Shown here in pieces: positions 43,488 through 52,140 of a stretch of DNA of 64,000 bases. This DNA is from an uncultured Lachnospiraceae bacterium. Its GTDB lineage: Bacteria; Bacillota; Clostridia; Lachnospirales; Lachnospiraceae. The notes beneath the pieces are model-generated. The model was not told the origin of the DNA, did not search any database, and worked only from the letters and a program-made list of their open reading frames with translations. Within the stretch, counting starts at the first letter, position 1. Each line of letters opens with the position of its first letter. The stretch is taken from assembly GCA_902493385.1 (NCBI GenBank), contig CABUPO010000003.1, positions 124,001-188,000 on the forward strand. The letters are read 5' to 3'. A program made the position numbers and the translations under genes.

Positions 43488-45238
43488 ACTGCCTCCTCCT
43501 TATCCATCTGTGAATAATATATCTCTTTATATGTCTCACAGTTATTAATCAATTCGCTGTGCGTACCCTCGCCAACTATACGTCCTTCATCCATTACAAG
43601 TATCTTATCCGCATCTATTACTGAGGATATTCTCTGTGCAATAATAATCTTCGTTGTATCAGGGATCTCTTTTAGGAAATTAGACCTTATTGCCGCCTCA
43701 GTGGCTGTATCTACAGCACTTGTACTATCATCCAGAATAAGTATCTTTGGATGTGCAAGAAGAGCCCTCGCTATACAAAGTCTCTGCTTCTGTCCTCCTG
43801 ATACGTTTACGCCGCCCTGTTCAATATGTGTGTTGTATCCATCCGTAAATGAATTAATAAATCCGTCCGCCTGTGCATATCCCGCTACTCTTTTAATATC
43901 TTCTATTGAAGCATTTTCATCACCCCATCTGAGATTGTCTTCAATACTGCCTGAGAACAATACATTTTTCTGAAGAACCATTGCAACGCTTCCACGCAAA
44001 TCGTCAAGAAGATAATCCTTAACATCTACTCCATCAATAAGCACGCTTCCGTCACACGTATCATAAAGCCTCGGAATAAGCTGTACAAGACTTGTTTTTC
44101 CCGAACCTGTAGAGCCGATTATGCCTATAAACTTTCCGGGTTCCGCCGTAAAGTTAATATTATGTAAAACATTATTTTTGTTATTCTTATAATATCTGAA
44201 GCTTACATTCTTAAATTCTATTTTTCCTTCTTTAACCTTCGGCGCCTGGCCGCCGTCTGCTATTCTTTCTCTCACGTTATCATCATTCAAATCAACATCC
44301 GTATTAAGGACTTCCTTTACACGCTTTGAAGAGGCGAGAGCTCTGGAGCCGCCAATCATAATCATCGAAACCATCATAAGCGACATAAGAATCTGTACCG
44401 TATATGTTGTAAATGCAGATATCTGTCCGACCGGCATACCGCCGGCAAGAACCTGCTTTCCGCCAAACCATACAATCGCTATTGTCGTAATGTTCATTGC
44501 GATTGTCATAATCGGCTGGGTAAGTATTACGAGTGAAAATGCACGCATACTGTTCTTCCTTAAATCATCATTAACGCCGTAAAACTTATTTTTTTCATAA
44601 TCTTCACGCACAAACGACTTAACTACTCTTGCATTCGTAATATTTTCCTGTACAACCGAATTAAGTCTGTCAATCTTGGTCTGCATTATATTGAATCTGG
44701 GAAATGCATTTTTCATAACAAGCGCAATTGCAATAGTAAGAAGCGGAATAACGATAAGAATTACAAGCGCAAGCCTCGCATTCATTATAAAAGCCATAAT
44801 AAGAGCGCCTATAAGCATTCCAGGTGCGCGAAGAAGCATTCTTAAAGCCATTGCAACAACATTCTGAAGATTCGTTATATCATTTGTGAGCCTTGTTACA
44901 AGAGAACCTGTAGAAAACTTTTCAATATTTGCAAATGAAAATTTCTGTATCTTATTAAATACATCCTGTCTCAAATCACCCGCAAAATTAACTGACGCCT
45001 TAATAGCAAAATAGGCGCCTCCCACGCCTCCTAAAAGCATCAGAACCGCCGTAAGTACCATGAGCAGTCCGATTTTTACAATATAGCCTGTTCCCGCACC
45101 TGCATTAACTCCGTTATCTATAATAAGCTGTAAAAGCTTTGGCATAACCACTTCGCCAACTACCTCTACAATCATAAGAATAGGGCCGAGTATAAAAGCA
45201 TACAGGTACGGTTTTACATACTTTCCATATGTTTTCAT
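43484..45238 (-). CDS. ABC exporter, half-transporter with degenerate ATP site
   Basis: 584 residues: six-helix transmembrane domain and nucleotide-binding domain with Walker A GSTGSGKTS, signature VSGGQ and Walker B ILILDDSTSAVD. The catalytic glutamate after Walker B is Asp, and the switch region reads IAQRISS with Gln in place of the usual His, marking the non-hydrolysing site of a heterodimeric exporter. Paired with the downstream gene, which has the intact Glu and His. GGAGG 8 nt before the ATG; own promoter. Confidence 0.93.
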   Translation of the reverse strand: MKTYGKYVKPYLYAFILGPILMIVEVVGEVVMPKLLQLIIDNGVNAGAGTGYIVKIGLLMVLTAVLMLLGGVGGAYFAIKASVNFAGDLRQDVFNKIQKFSFANIEKFSTGSLVTRLTNDITNLQNVVAMALRMLLRAPGMLIGALIMAFIMNARLALVILIVIPLLTIAIALVMKNAFPRFNIMQTKIDRLNSVVQENITNARVVKSFVREDYEKNKFYGVNDDLRKNSMRAFSLVILTQPIMTIAMNITTIAIVWFGGKQVLAGGMPVGQISAFTTYTVQILMSLMMVSMIMIGGSRALASSKRVKEVLNTDVDLNDDNVRERIADGGQAPKVKEGKIEFKNVSFRYYKNNKNNVLHNINFTAEPGKFIGIIGSTGSGKTSLVQLIPRLYDTCDGSVLIDGVDVKDYLLDDLRGSVAMVLQKNVLFSGSIEDNLRWGDENASIEDIKRVAGYAQADGFINSFTDGYNTHIEQGGVNVSGGQKQRLCIARALLAHPKILILDDSTSAVDTATEAAIRSNFLKEIPDTTKIIIAQRISSVIDADKILVMDEGRIVGEGTHSELINNCETYKEIYYSQMDKEEAV

Positions 45239-45268
45239 TCATCAAACCTCCTTTGTGTTTAGTAATAT

Positions 45269-45297
45269 ATATTATCACAAAGAAAATATAAAGTCTA
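45269..45297 (-). promoter_or_regulatory. Candidate promoter of the ABC-RND-aroA-argS run
   Basis: -35 TAGACT (45292-45297), 17-bp spacer, -10 TAATAT (45269-45274), about 30 bp before the first ABC gene; the -35 overlaps the end of the SpoIID-like gene. Both boxes match consensus at four of six positions. Confidence 0.45.
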
Positions 45298-46527
45298 TAC
45301 ATATTCTGCAATTCTGCTGACGCCAACATATATTTCAGATATTTTATACCATGTCGGAAAATCTGTCACGCCCGTCTCAGGAAGGTCGAATATTCCCTGA
45401 AATACCCTGACTGCATTTGCAGTTGCTTCACCGTATATTCCATCAGCTGCAATTACAGGTATTAGCGGGTAACCTCCTGCTATTACATTCAGATGATTTT
45501 GAAGCTGTCTTACCTTATCTCCCCTGCTTCCTATGTCAAGATCAGTTCCCGGCCATGAAGATGGTATTCCGGAAATAGTCTCCGTACTGTTAATATATAT
45601 TGTATTACCATAATAGTTTTGAAGTATTCCAATTGCAGAATACCCCTGGTCTCCCAAAGCTTTTGAACCCCACTGTGACATAACGCCCGGACATGTAACG
45701 CGTTTTCCGTCGCAATACTGCGTAAGTATAGGCTGCGATACATTCGGTCTTGACAAAAAATTAGTAAATACACTGTCAACTACTTCAGATATGCTTTCAA
45801 AAACATTTCTTCCAGGTATCCATTTGTGGTCAAATGCGGTTGATGAAGTTATTGTAAAGTCATATCCTCTGTTTCTGTAAAACTCTGTATATACTCTGTT
45901 TAATGTAAATGATTGTATTGCAAGTATGTTTGCTATTATAGTTTCACGCGGCCATGTGGCATATATCTCGCTGCTTGCAACATTTTTAATATAATCCTTA
46001 TATCCAACATAGTAATTCTCAGCCGAAGAATCACTTGGCGGACCATCATGTACAACTACATACTCAGGTATTACAACCCTGCTTAAAACTATTTCTCCGC
46101 TTTCATTTACAGGCTTTATTTCAGGCTCTATTATTTTAGGCGGATAATCTCCCCATAATGTATGATCCGGAATTACGAATAATTCAGCGCTGTTTTCTTC
46201 CTGCGGAAGAGTCGGAAGCAATCCTTTATTCTGTATTGCAATTTCACCCGACATTATTTCTGCGCCGCTTATCTCTACCGTTTCATAACCCGGCGCTTCT
46301 ATATATATTGTATACTCTGCATACGGCTTATTAGCTCCCGGTTCCATTGAATATTCTAACGGAGGCGCTATAAGCTCTATATCCGCTGTTTTCCCGCTGG
46401 AGTCAGTTACAGTCTGCTCTATAGTATTTTCAGGCTCATTTTCATTAGTAATTCTGACAACTGCGCCTTCTATCGGACGGCTTTCCCTCTCTGTCGTTAC
46501 AAATACCCTAAGCTTACCATATTCCAT
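45295..46527 (-). CDS. SpoIID/LytB-domain protein with C-terminal peptidoglycan-binding domain
   Basis: 410 residues without signal peptide. Residues about 1-105 form a carboxypeptidase-regulatory-like beta domain (KLRVFVTTERESRPIEGAVV); about 160-325 a SpoIID-type domain (KDYIKNVASSEIYATWPRET, NILAIQSFTLNRVYTEFYRN, CPGVMSQWGSKALGDQGYSA); about 335-405 a PG_binding_1 domain (IGSRGDKVRQLQNHLNVIAG, AADGIYGEATANAVRVFQGI). SpoIID proteins are lytic transglycosylases acting on stem-peptide-free glycan during engulfment. Lacking a signal peptide it may be a spore or mother-cell protein released on lysis, or be exported in a non-classical way. Next to a peptidoglycan-type deacetylase. Confidence 0.8.
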   Translation of the reverse strand: MEYGKLRVFVTTERESRPIEGAVVRITNENEPENTIEQTVTDSSGKTADIELIAPPLEYSMEPGANKPYAEYTIYIEAPGYETVEISGAEIMSGEIAIQNKGLLPTLPQEENSAELFVIPDHTLWGDYPPKIIEPEIKPVNESGEIVLSRVVIPEYVVVHDGPPSDSSAENYYVGYKDYIKNVASSEIYATWPRETIIANILAIQSFTLNRVYTEFYRNRGYDFTITSSTAFDHKWIPGRNVFESISEVVDSVFTNFLSRPNVSQPILTQYCDGKRVTCPGVMSQWGSKALGDQGYSAIGILQNYYGNTIYINSTETISGIPSSWPGTDLDIGSRGDKVRQLQNHLNVIAGGYPLIPVIAADGIYGEATANAVRVFQGIFDLPETGVTDFPTWYKISEIYVGVSRIAEYV

Positions 46528-46551
46528 AATTTCTCCTTATACATTAAGCGG

Positions 46552-46581
46552 CTGCACATAATATGTTATTATTATATGCAG
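46552..46581. repeat. Inverted repeat between the deacetylase and SpoIID-like genes
   Basis: Arms CTGCACATAATA (46552-46563) and TATTATATGCAG (46570-46581), 12 bp with one G-U pair and a 6-nt loop. No T-run follows on the minus strand, so it is not a plain terminator; it may be a protein-binding site or an mRNA-stabilising hairpin. Confidence 0.5.
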
Positions 46582-46596
46582 TGCATAGCAGATATG

Positions 46597-47319
46597 TTAC
46601 CTGACCCGCCACTGATATATACGGCTTCTTTCATTAATAGTGCCAAATTCATACCCTGCATCCTTATACATCTTTATTATTTCAGGCAGAGCAGAAACAG
46701 TTGCTTTATTTCCTGCAGAATCATGCAGAAGCACAACCGGCTCGTTATACCTTGAATAATTAGATTTTACGTTAGCTATAATTTTTGATACAGAAGGATT
46801 GCCTATGGAATCTTCCCCGCTTACATTCCAGTCACAATAATTAAGCCCTGCATTTTTTAGTTTTTTAATAACACTTTTCCTGTATTTCATAACGTAACAA
46901 TTATTACTGCCATACGGAAACCTGTATACGAGCGGAACTACTCCCGTTCTTTTTATAATTGCCTGTTCAGCCTTTAAAATATCATCATAATAGGCATCTG
47001 CGCTTGCATATATTTCAGAAGCGTTATGCGAGTATGTATGCACGCCAATCTGATGCCCTTCATCCGCTATTCTTTTAACTGTATCTGCTGTTCTGTCATT
47101 AATCTGATTACCAATAAGAAAAAATGTAGCATGAACTTCATTTTCTTTAAGAATATCTAAAACTTTATCAGTAAGAACGCTTGGACCATCGTCAAAAGTC
47201 ATATATACAACTTTTTTTTCATCCATAGACTTGTTGAATGCGTTAATTCCATGTGCAAAAATACTAAAAACGCATAAGACAAATATGCCATTAAGAATAA
47301 ACAGAATTCTCTTATTCAT
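46597..47319 (-). CDS. Polysaccharide (peptidoglycan-type) deacetylase, membrane-anchored
   Basis: 240 residues: N-terminal signal anchor (about 5-25) and a complete NodB homology domain. Motif 1 TFDDGP, motif 2 HTYSH (metal histidines), motif 3 RFPYGSNN, motif 4 DWNVSGED, motif 5 LLHD. A zinc-dependent deacetylase acting outside the membrane on N-acetyl sugars, probably peptidoglycan; a PdaA-like spore role is possible given its SpoIID-like neighbour but not shown. Weak ribosome binding site (GTGG). A possible promoter TTGCCA-17-TATACA lies within the 63-bp gap from hflX. Confidence 0.92.
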   Translation of the reverse strand: MNKRILFILNGIFVLCVFSIFAHGINAFNKSMDEKKVVYMTFDDGPSVLTDKVLDILKENEVHATFFLIGNQINDRTADTVKRIADEGHQIGVHTYSHNASEIYASADAYYDDILKAEQAIIKRTGVVPLVYRFPYGSNNCYVMKYRKSVIKKLKNAGLNYCDWNVSGEDSIGNPSVSKIIANVKSNYSRYNEPVVLLHDSAGNKATVSALPEIIKMYKDAGYEFGTINERSRIYQWRVR

Positions 47320-47382
47320 ACATATTTACCACACAATATTTTTGTATATGATATGATATACTGCATGGCAATATAACTAATT

Positions 47383-48597
47383 TCAAATAATATATATATC
47401 ATTCGGAATCATAGCCTTAACAAATATACCTTCCTCCGTATATTCTTCATATAATAACCGACCCCGGCTTCGGATATTCTGAATTTTACCCGCCTCCGAA
47501 TACGGTACAACCTTTTCAACATAAACCATTCTGTTATTAAGAAGGTTCTTAATTTCATTAAGAAGCGTGTCAAAGCCCTCGTGATTTCTGGCTGAAATAC
47601 GAATCGTAACATCGCTTTTCGCATCTTTTCCATTGGTAATATCGTCCGAAAGCTTATCAACTTTATTATATACCGTAATTACCGGCTTATCTTTAACATC
47701 AAGAAGATTAAGCGTATCATAAACTACGTCCATGTGATGCGCGTAATCAGGATTACTTATATCAACCACATGAAGAATAATATCCGCATATTTTGCTTCT
47801 TCAAGCGTGCTTCTGAAAGCATCTATCAAATGATGGGGAAGCTTATTAATAAATCCAACCGTATCAGTTAATAAAATCTCCTGCCCGTCCTCATACTCAT
47901 ACACACGCGTAGTAGCATCAAGCGTTGCAAACAGCTTGTCCTCTGACAGAACTCCGGCGCCTGTAAGCTCGTTAAGAAGCGTTGACTTTCCTGCATTGGT
48001 ATAACCGACTATACATGCAAGAGGCATTTTACTTTCAAGTCTCTTCTTTCTTGCAACAGATCTGCTCTTTTTAATTCCCTCAAGCTCCCTGTTGAGTGCA
48101 GAAATACGTTCCCGTATTATTCTTCGGTCCATTTCAAGCTTTTTCTCACCCGGACCTCTTGTTCCGATTCCGCCTCCGAGTCTTGAAAGCGAGCTTCTTA
48201 ATCCTACAAGTCTTGAAGACCGGTATTTTAACTGGGCAAGCTCAACCTGAATCTTTCCTTCGCTTGTACGGGCTCTCATTGCAAATATATCCAGTATCAT
48301 TATCGTACGGTCTAAAACTTTAATATCCAGATATTCATTAAGATTACGAAGCTGCGCAGGCGAAAGCTCGTCGTCGCACACTACTGCGTCTATATTATCT
48401 TCTTCGATAATATGCTTAATCTCCGAAAGCTTTCCTTTACCTACGTAAGTTCCCGGATGTATCTGCTCTCTGTTCTGCCAGACTGTTCTGACTACTTCGC
48501 CTCCGGCTGTCTTTGTAAGCTCTGCAAGCTCCGAAAGCGATTCAATAGTTTCTTCTTCATTCCCTAATGAAACGCCCGCTAAAAGAATACGCTCCAA
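47383..48597 (-). CDS. hflX: GTPase HflX
   Basis: 404 residues. N-terminal HflX domain with THxGxGK-like HPGTYVGKGKLSEIKHIIEE and VCDDELSPAQLRNLNEYL, the GPGEKKLEMDRR hinge, then a TRAFAC GTPase domain: G1 GYTNAGKST, G3 DTVGFINKLPHHLIDAF, G4 NKVD. Splits or rescues stalled ribosomes under stress. TTG start (48595-48597) with AAAAGGAG upstream. 23 bp after the TPR lipoprotein gene. Confidence 0.95.
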   Translation of the reverse strand: MERILLAGVSLGNEEETIESLSELAELTKTAGGEVVRTVWQNREQIHPGTYVGKGKLSEIKHIIEEDNIDAVVCDDELSPAQLRNLNEYLDIKVLDRTIMILDIFAMRARTSEGKIQVELAQLKYRSSRLVGLRSSLSRLGGGIGTRGPGEKKLEMDRRIIRERISALNRELEGIKKSRSVARKKRLESKMPLACIVGYTNAGKSTLLNELTGAGVLSEDKLFATLDATTRVYEYEDGQEILLTDTVGFINKLPHHLIDAFRSTLEEAKYADIILHVVDISNPDYAHHMDVVYDTLNLLDVKDKPVITVYNKVDKLSDDITNGKDAKSDVTIRISARNHEGFDTLLNEIKNLLNNRMVYVEKVVPYSEAGKIQNIRSRGRLLYEEYTEEGIFVKAMIPNDIYII

Positions 48598-48620
48598 ATC
48601 TGTTCTCCTTTTCTTAACCG

Positions 48621-49820
48621 CTACCTGGTTTTGGTATATCTTGTCTTAATATACTCATACTCGTTTTCCATATCTTCATCCTGATACTTTTCAAGATATG
48701 CTGCGGCAAGTTCTTCCGCAGTCTTATAATTACCAAGTTTTTCGTATATTATTACTTCATTGAAAAGTATTCTCTGTCCTACGGTCCCTGCCGCCATCTG
48801 CTTGCCTTTTGTAATCAACTCAAGAGCTTCGTCATATTTTTCAAGCTCTGTAAGACAACCGGCATACTGGTTATAAAAATCAGCGCCCAGCTCATCAGGG
48901 CATTCTGTCTGATATATCTCATAATATGAGGCTGCTGTTTCGTAATCAAGCGTATCCTCCGCAATTCTTCCCAAATAATATACAGCCTTCTTCTCTCCAT
49001 TATCATAAAGCGACTGAAAGCCTGCTTTAGCGTTATCAATATCTTTGTTATAGTATAAAAGAATATAATACTCTACCGATTCTTTCTGCTTATCTCCAAA
49101 TGCTTTCATTGCCGCTTCAAGAGTATCTGCCGCGCCCTGCTCATCACCGCTGTCAGTCTGCATGAGGTACAGTCCAAGATATGCCGCGTAGCATTTCTTA
49201 TCAAGAGATACACATTTACGATAATCCTCGGCCGCTTTATCTGCATTGCCAGTCACTGCATAAAGCTTAGCCCTTCCAAGATAATATGAGCCGTAGCTTT
49301 CCTTATTTTTGCCGTCCAGACCGTCGATAAGCTCATTCCATACTTTCAAAGACTTTTCATAATCTCCAAGATACATCTCGCATTCCGCAAGATATGCGTT
49401 AAGATCCCGATTGACAGACGTCAATTCCTTATTCTTAAGCGCAAGCTCCAAATATGCTTTCGCCTGGTCATAAGTTCCTTCTGCATAATAAGCTAAAGCA
49501 ATTCCCCTGTATGCTTTTTTATTGTTCTCGCGCACAATCTTATTATCCGTATCTCTTATTACGCTAAGAAATTGTTCGCGTGCGCTGTCATATTCGCCCA
49601 TATTAATAAGCGCAGTACCATAATTTATATAGTATTCCGCTTTATCAGGGTTAATCTCTATCGCTTGCTTAAAGCTGTCCGCAGCCTCAGAATATTTACC
49701 GGCTGCAAACTGCTTATTGCCATTATCATAAAAGCTGTCTGCTTTGCCTGCACATCCGCCGGCAAAGCAGACAGCCATAGATAAACATATTATACAAATA
49801 ATTTTAACATTTAACTTCAT
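48621..49820 (-). CDS. TPR-repeat lipoprotein
   Basis: 399 residues from ATG 49818-49820 (AAGGA 8 nt upstream). Lipoprotein signal peptide cut before Cys23 (lipobox FAGGC). The rest is a chain of tetratricopeptide repeats, about nine to ten, e.g. GNKQFAAGKYSEAADSFKQA and YYINYGTALINMGEYDSARE. An extracytoplasmic protein-interaction scaffold; partner unknown. Its start overlaps the end of ilvE by 17 bp. Confidence 0.88.
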   Translation of the reverse strand: MKLNVKIICIICLSMAVCFAGGCAGKADSFYDNGNKQFAAGKYSEAADSFKQAIEINPDKAEYYINYGTALINMGEYDSAREQFLSVIRDTDNKIVRENNKKAYRGIALAYYAEGTYDQAKAYLELALKNKELTSVNRDLNAYLAECEMYLGDYEKSLKVWNELIDGLDGKNKESYGSYYLGRAKLYAVTGNADKAAEDYRKCVSLDKKCYAAYLGLYLMQTDSGDEQGAADTLEAAMKAFGDKQKESVEYYILLYYNKDIDNAKAGFQSLYDNGEKKAVYYLGRIAEDTLDYETAASYYEIYQTECPDELGADFYNQYAGCLTELEKYDEALELITKGKQMAAGTVGQRILFNEVIIYEKLGNYKTAEELAAAYLEKYQDEDMENEYEYIKTRYTKTR

Positions 49821-50832
49821 GTATCCATCCTTCAGGCGCATCTATTCTTCCCATCTGAATTCCCGTAAGAGTATCATATAACTGCTTTGTAACAGGTCCC
49901 ATATCTTCCATTCCGCTTGGCAGACATATTTCCCTGCCATGATCAACAATCTTTCCTACAGGAGAAATAACTGCGGCAGTTCCGCACAAACCGCACTCGG
50001 CAAAATCAGGAATCTCTGAAAGGCGTACCGGTCTCTGCGTAACCTTAAGTCCAAGATATTTGTCGGCAACATACATAAGCGACCTTCTTGTAACAGACGG
50101 AAGAATACTGTCAGACATAGGAGTTACAACTTCATTATCCTTCGTAATAAACAGGAAATTAGCTCCGCCGGTCTCTTCAACAAAAGTACGGGTTCCCGGA
50201 TCAAGGTACAGATTCTCGTCATATCCTTCGTTATGCGCCGTAACAATTGCATGCAGACTCATTGCATAGTTAAGCCCCGCTTTAATATGTCCGGTTCCGT
50301 GAGGAGCTGCTCTGTCAAAATCACTTACTTTAATTGTAATAGGCTTTGCGCCGCCCTTAAAGTATGGACCAACAGGGGTCGAAAACATTCTGAACTGATA
50401 ATCTTCTGCCGGTCTGACTCCTATAACAGGCGATATACCAAACATATAAGGTCTTATATATAAAGTCGCACCCGAACCATATGGCGGAACAAATTCCCTG
50501 TTAGCGCTTACTACTTTATCAAGGGCTTCAATAAACCTGTCTTTAGGAAATACAGGCATCTCAAGACGCTCTGCAGAATCCCTAAGCCTGTCAGCATTAA
50601 GGTCAGGCCTGAATGTTACAATCCTTCCATCCTCTGTAGTATATGCCTTAAGTCCCTCAAATACTGTCTGTGCATACTGAAGAACGCCAGCACATTCGCT
50701 CATGGTAATAGTATCATCCTCTGTCATAATACCAGAATCCCACGCTCCGTTCGTATAATTGGACACATACCTCATGTTAGTCTTTCTGTAATTAAAATCC
50801 AAATTGGACCAGTCAAAACTATTGTTTTCCAT
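49804..50832 (-). CDS. ilvE: Branched-chain amino acid aminotransferase
   Basis: 342 residues, PLP-dependent fold type IV (class IV aminotransferase). VFEGLKAYTTEDGRIVTFRP, the PLP-lysine region AAPHGTGHIKAGLNYAMSL, ETGGANFLFI and ECGLCGTAAVISPVGKIVDH match the BCAT family. Interconverts leucine, isoleucine and valine with their 2-oxoacids using glutamate/2-oxoglutarate. GGAGG precedes the ATG. Own consensus promoter; the leader is under 60 nt and contains no T-box. Confidence 0.96.
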   Translation of the reverse strand: MENNSFDWSNLDFNYRKTNMRYVSNYTNGAWDSGIMTEDDTITMSECAGVLQYAQTVFEGLKAYTTEDGRIVTFRPDLNADRLRDSAERLEMPVFPKDRFIEALDKVVSANREFVPPYGSGATLYIRPYMFGISPVIGVRPAEDYQFRMFSTPVGPYFKGGAKPITIKVSDFDRAAPHGTGHIKAGLNYAMSLHAIVTAHNEGYDENLYLDPGTRTFVEETGGANFLFITKDNEVVTPMSDSILPSVTRRSLMYVADKYLGLKVTQRPVRLSEIPDFAECGLCGTAAVISPVGKIVDHGREICLPSGMEDMGPVTKQLYDTLTGIQMGRIDAPEGWIHEVKC

Positions 50833-50886
50833 CGTATACCTCCATCTGCCGGCATTCTTTTGTCAGCCTGTAATTTTTCTATGTAT

Positions 50887-50915
50887 ATCTTACACCCACA
50901 TAAAAATGTAGTCAA
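50887..50915 (-). promoter_or_regulatory. Sigma-A promoter of ilvE
   Basis: -35 TTGACT (50910-50915), 17-bp spacer, -10 TAAGAT (50887-50892). Predicted start near 50880, leader about 48 nt. Confidence 0.75.
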
Positions 50916-51029
50916 GGATATATTGTACTGCATATCCTCTTTCTGCCGCCGCATTATCCACAACATAAATTTGAACGACAATCTACCCCATTTATGCCAC
51001 AAATTCTCTTTATGCTGTCAGTAGTTTTT

Positions 51030-51067
51030 CTGTACGCCAAAGCAGAATGCAGACAGCCTGCGTACAG
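51030..51067. repeat. Inverted repeat upstream of the GHL10 gene
   Basis: CTGTACGC (51030-51037) and GCGTACAG (51060-51067), perfect 8-bp arms around 22 nt. It lies about 40 bp before the plus-strand gene in the divergent ilvE/GHL10 region. Not followed by a T-run; possible operator. The rest of 50916-51105 shows no promoter I would defend. Confidence 0.4.
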
Positions 51068-51105
51068 ATAAGAATCAACTAATTATATCAAAGGGGTACA
51101 TACTA

Positions 51106-52137
51106 ATGCTTAAAAAATGTATATATATATTAACATTAATGCTTCTTCCGTTTTTAATACCAAAGAACAGCGGACATGCAGCCGCAGGCACAGCTGATAA
51201 CATGGAAGTAAGAGGGATATGGATAAGCTATGTGGATTTTGAAGACGCCGGATTATATAACAAATCCGAAGCAGATTTTAAAGCGAATACCCAAAAAATG
51301 TTCAACAATATCAGCAGACGCGGTTTTAATACAGTATACTTCCATGTAAGACCCTTTGACGACGCAATATATCCGAACAGCTCGTTTAACTGGTGTAAAT
51401 ATATTTCAAAAAAGCCCCTGAACTACGATGCTCTGTCAATACTTATAGATACGGCGCACCAGTACAATATACAATTCCACGCATGGATTAACCCTTACAG
51501 GATAACACTTAACAAAATATATAATCCCGCGAAAAAAAGCACAACCAGGCGCATAACTGCCGGCGTACGTGAAATAATTGAAAACTATGACGTTGACGGA
51601 ATACATTTCGACGACTATTTTTATCCTTCCAAATCAAAAGGCAATAAGTACTATAAGGTTTCTGTCAAAAAACGTATGAAAAATGTCAACCGTATGATAA
51701 CAACCGTATACTCAGCCATAAAAGAATATGATAAAAATATTCAATTCGGCATCAGTCCCGCCGGAAATGTTGAATACGCAAAAAGCATTGGCTGCGATTT
51801 GGATACATGGCTTACTTACGACGGTTACGTAGACTACATTATTCCTCAGATATACTGGTCTGACAATTATATTTTAAACGGCCGTAAGAAAACAATGTAT
51901 TCCGACACTCTCGACGAATGGGCGGATATCGGTCTTGGAAACGTGCCTGTATATACAGGTCTTGCATTATATAAAGCAGGCACAAAAAGCAGCGTCGATC
52001 GCGGCTGGCGGCGTTCCTTTAACAATCTTAAAAAGCAGATTAAGCTGGCTGACATATACGGCTGCCAGGGTTACGTTATGTTCAGTTACAAATATTTATT
52101 TACACGTGCCGGAAAGAAAGAAATCAAAAAGATATAA
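51106..52137 (+). CDS. Secreted GH10-like hydrolase (GHL10/DUF187, YngK-type)
   Basis: 343 residues: signal peptide (1-26, cut near GHAAA) and a GHL10 TIM-barrel: EVRGIWISYVDFEDAGLYNK, GFNTVYFHVRPFDDAIYPNS, FHAWINPYRI, VDGIHFDDYFYPS, FGISPAGNVEYAKSIGCDLD, DYIIPQIYWSDN. The family was predicted as glycosidase-like and is related to the YngK protein of B. subtilis; some members act on peptidoglycan-type or other envelope glycans. AAGGGG precedes the ATG. Stop codon 3 bp from the convergent antiporter gene stop. Confidence 0.9.
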   Translation: MLKKCIYILTLMLLPFLIPKNSGHAAAGTADNMEVRGIWISYVDFEDAGLYNKSEADFKANTQKMFNNISRRGFNTVYFHVRPFDDAIYPNSSFNWCKYISKKPLNYDALSILIDTAHQYNIQFHAWINPYRITLNKIYNPAKKSTTRRITAGVREIIENYDVDGIHFDDYFYPSKSKGNKYYKVSVKKRMKNVNRMITTVYSAIKEYDKNIQFGISPAGNVEYAKSIGCDLDTWLTYDGYVDYIIPQIYWSDNYILNGRKKTMYSDTLDEWADIGLGNVPVYTGLALYKAGTKSSVDRGWRRSFNNLKKQIKLADIYGCQGYVMFSYKYLFTRAGKKEIKKI

Positions 52138-52140
52138 TAA

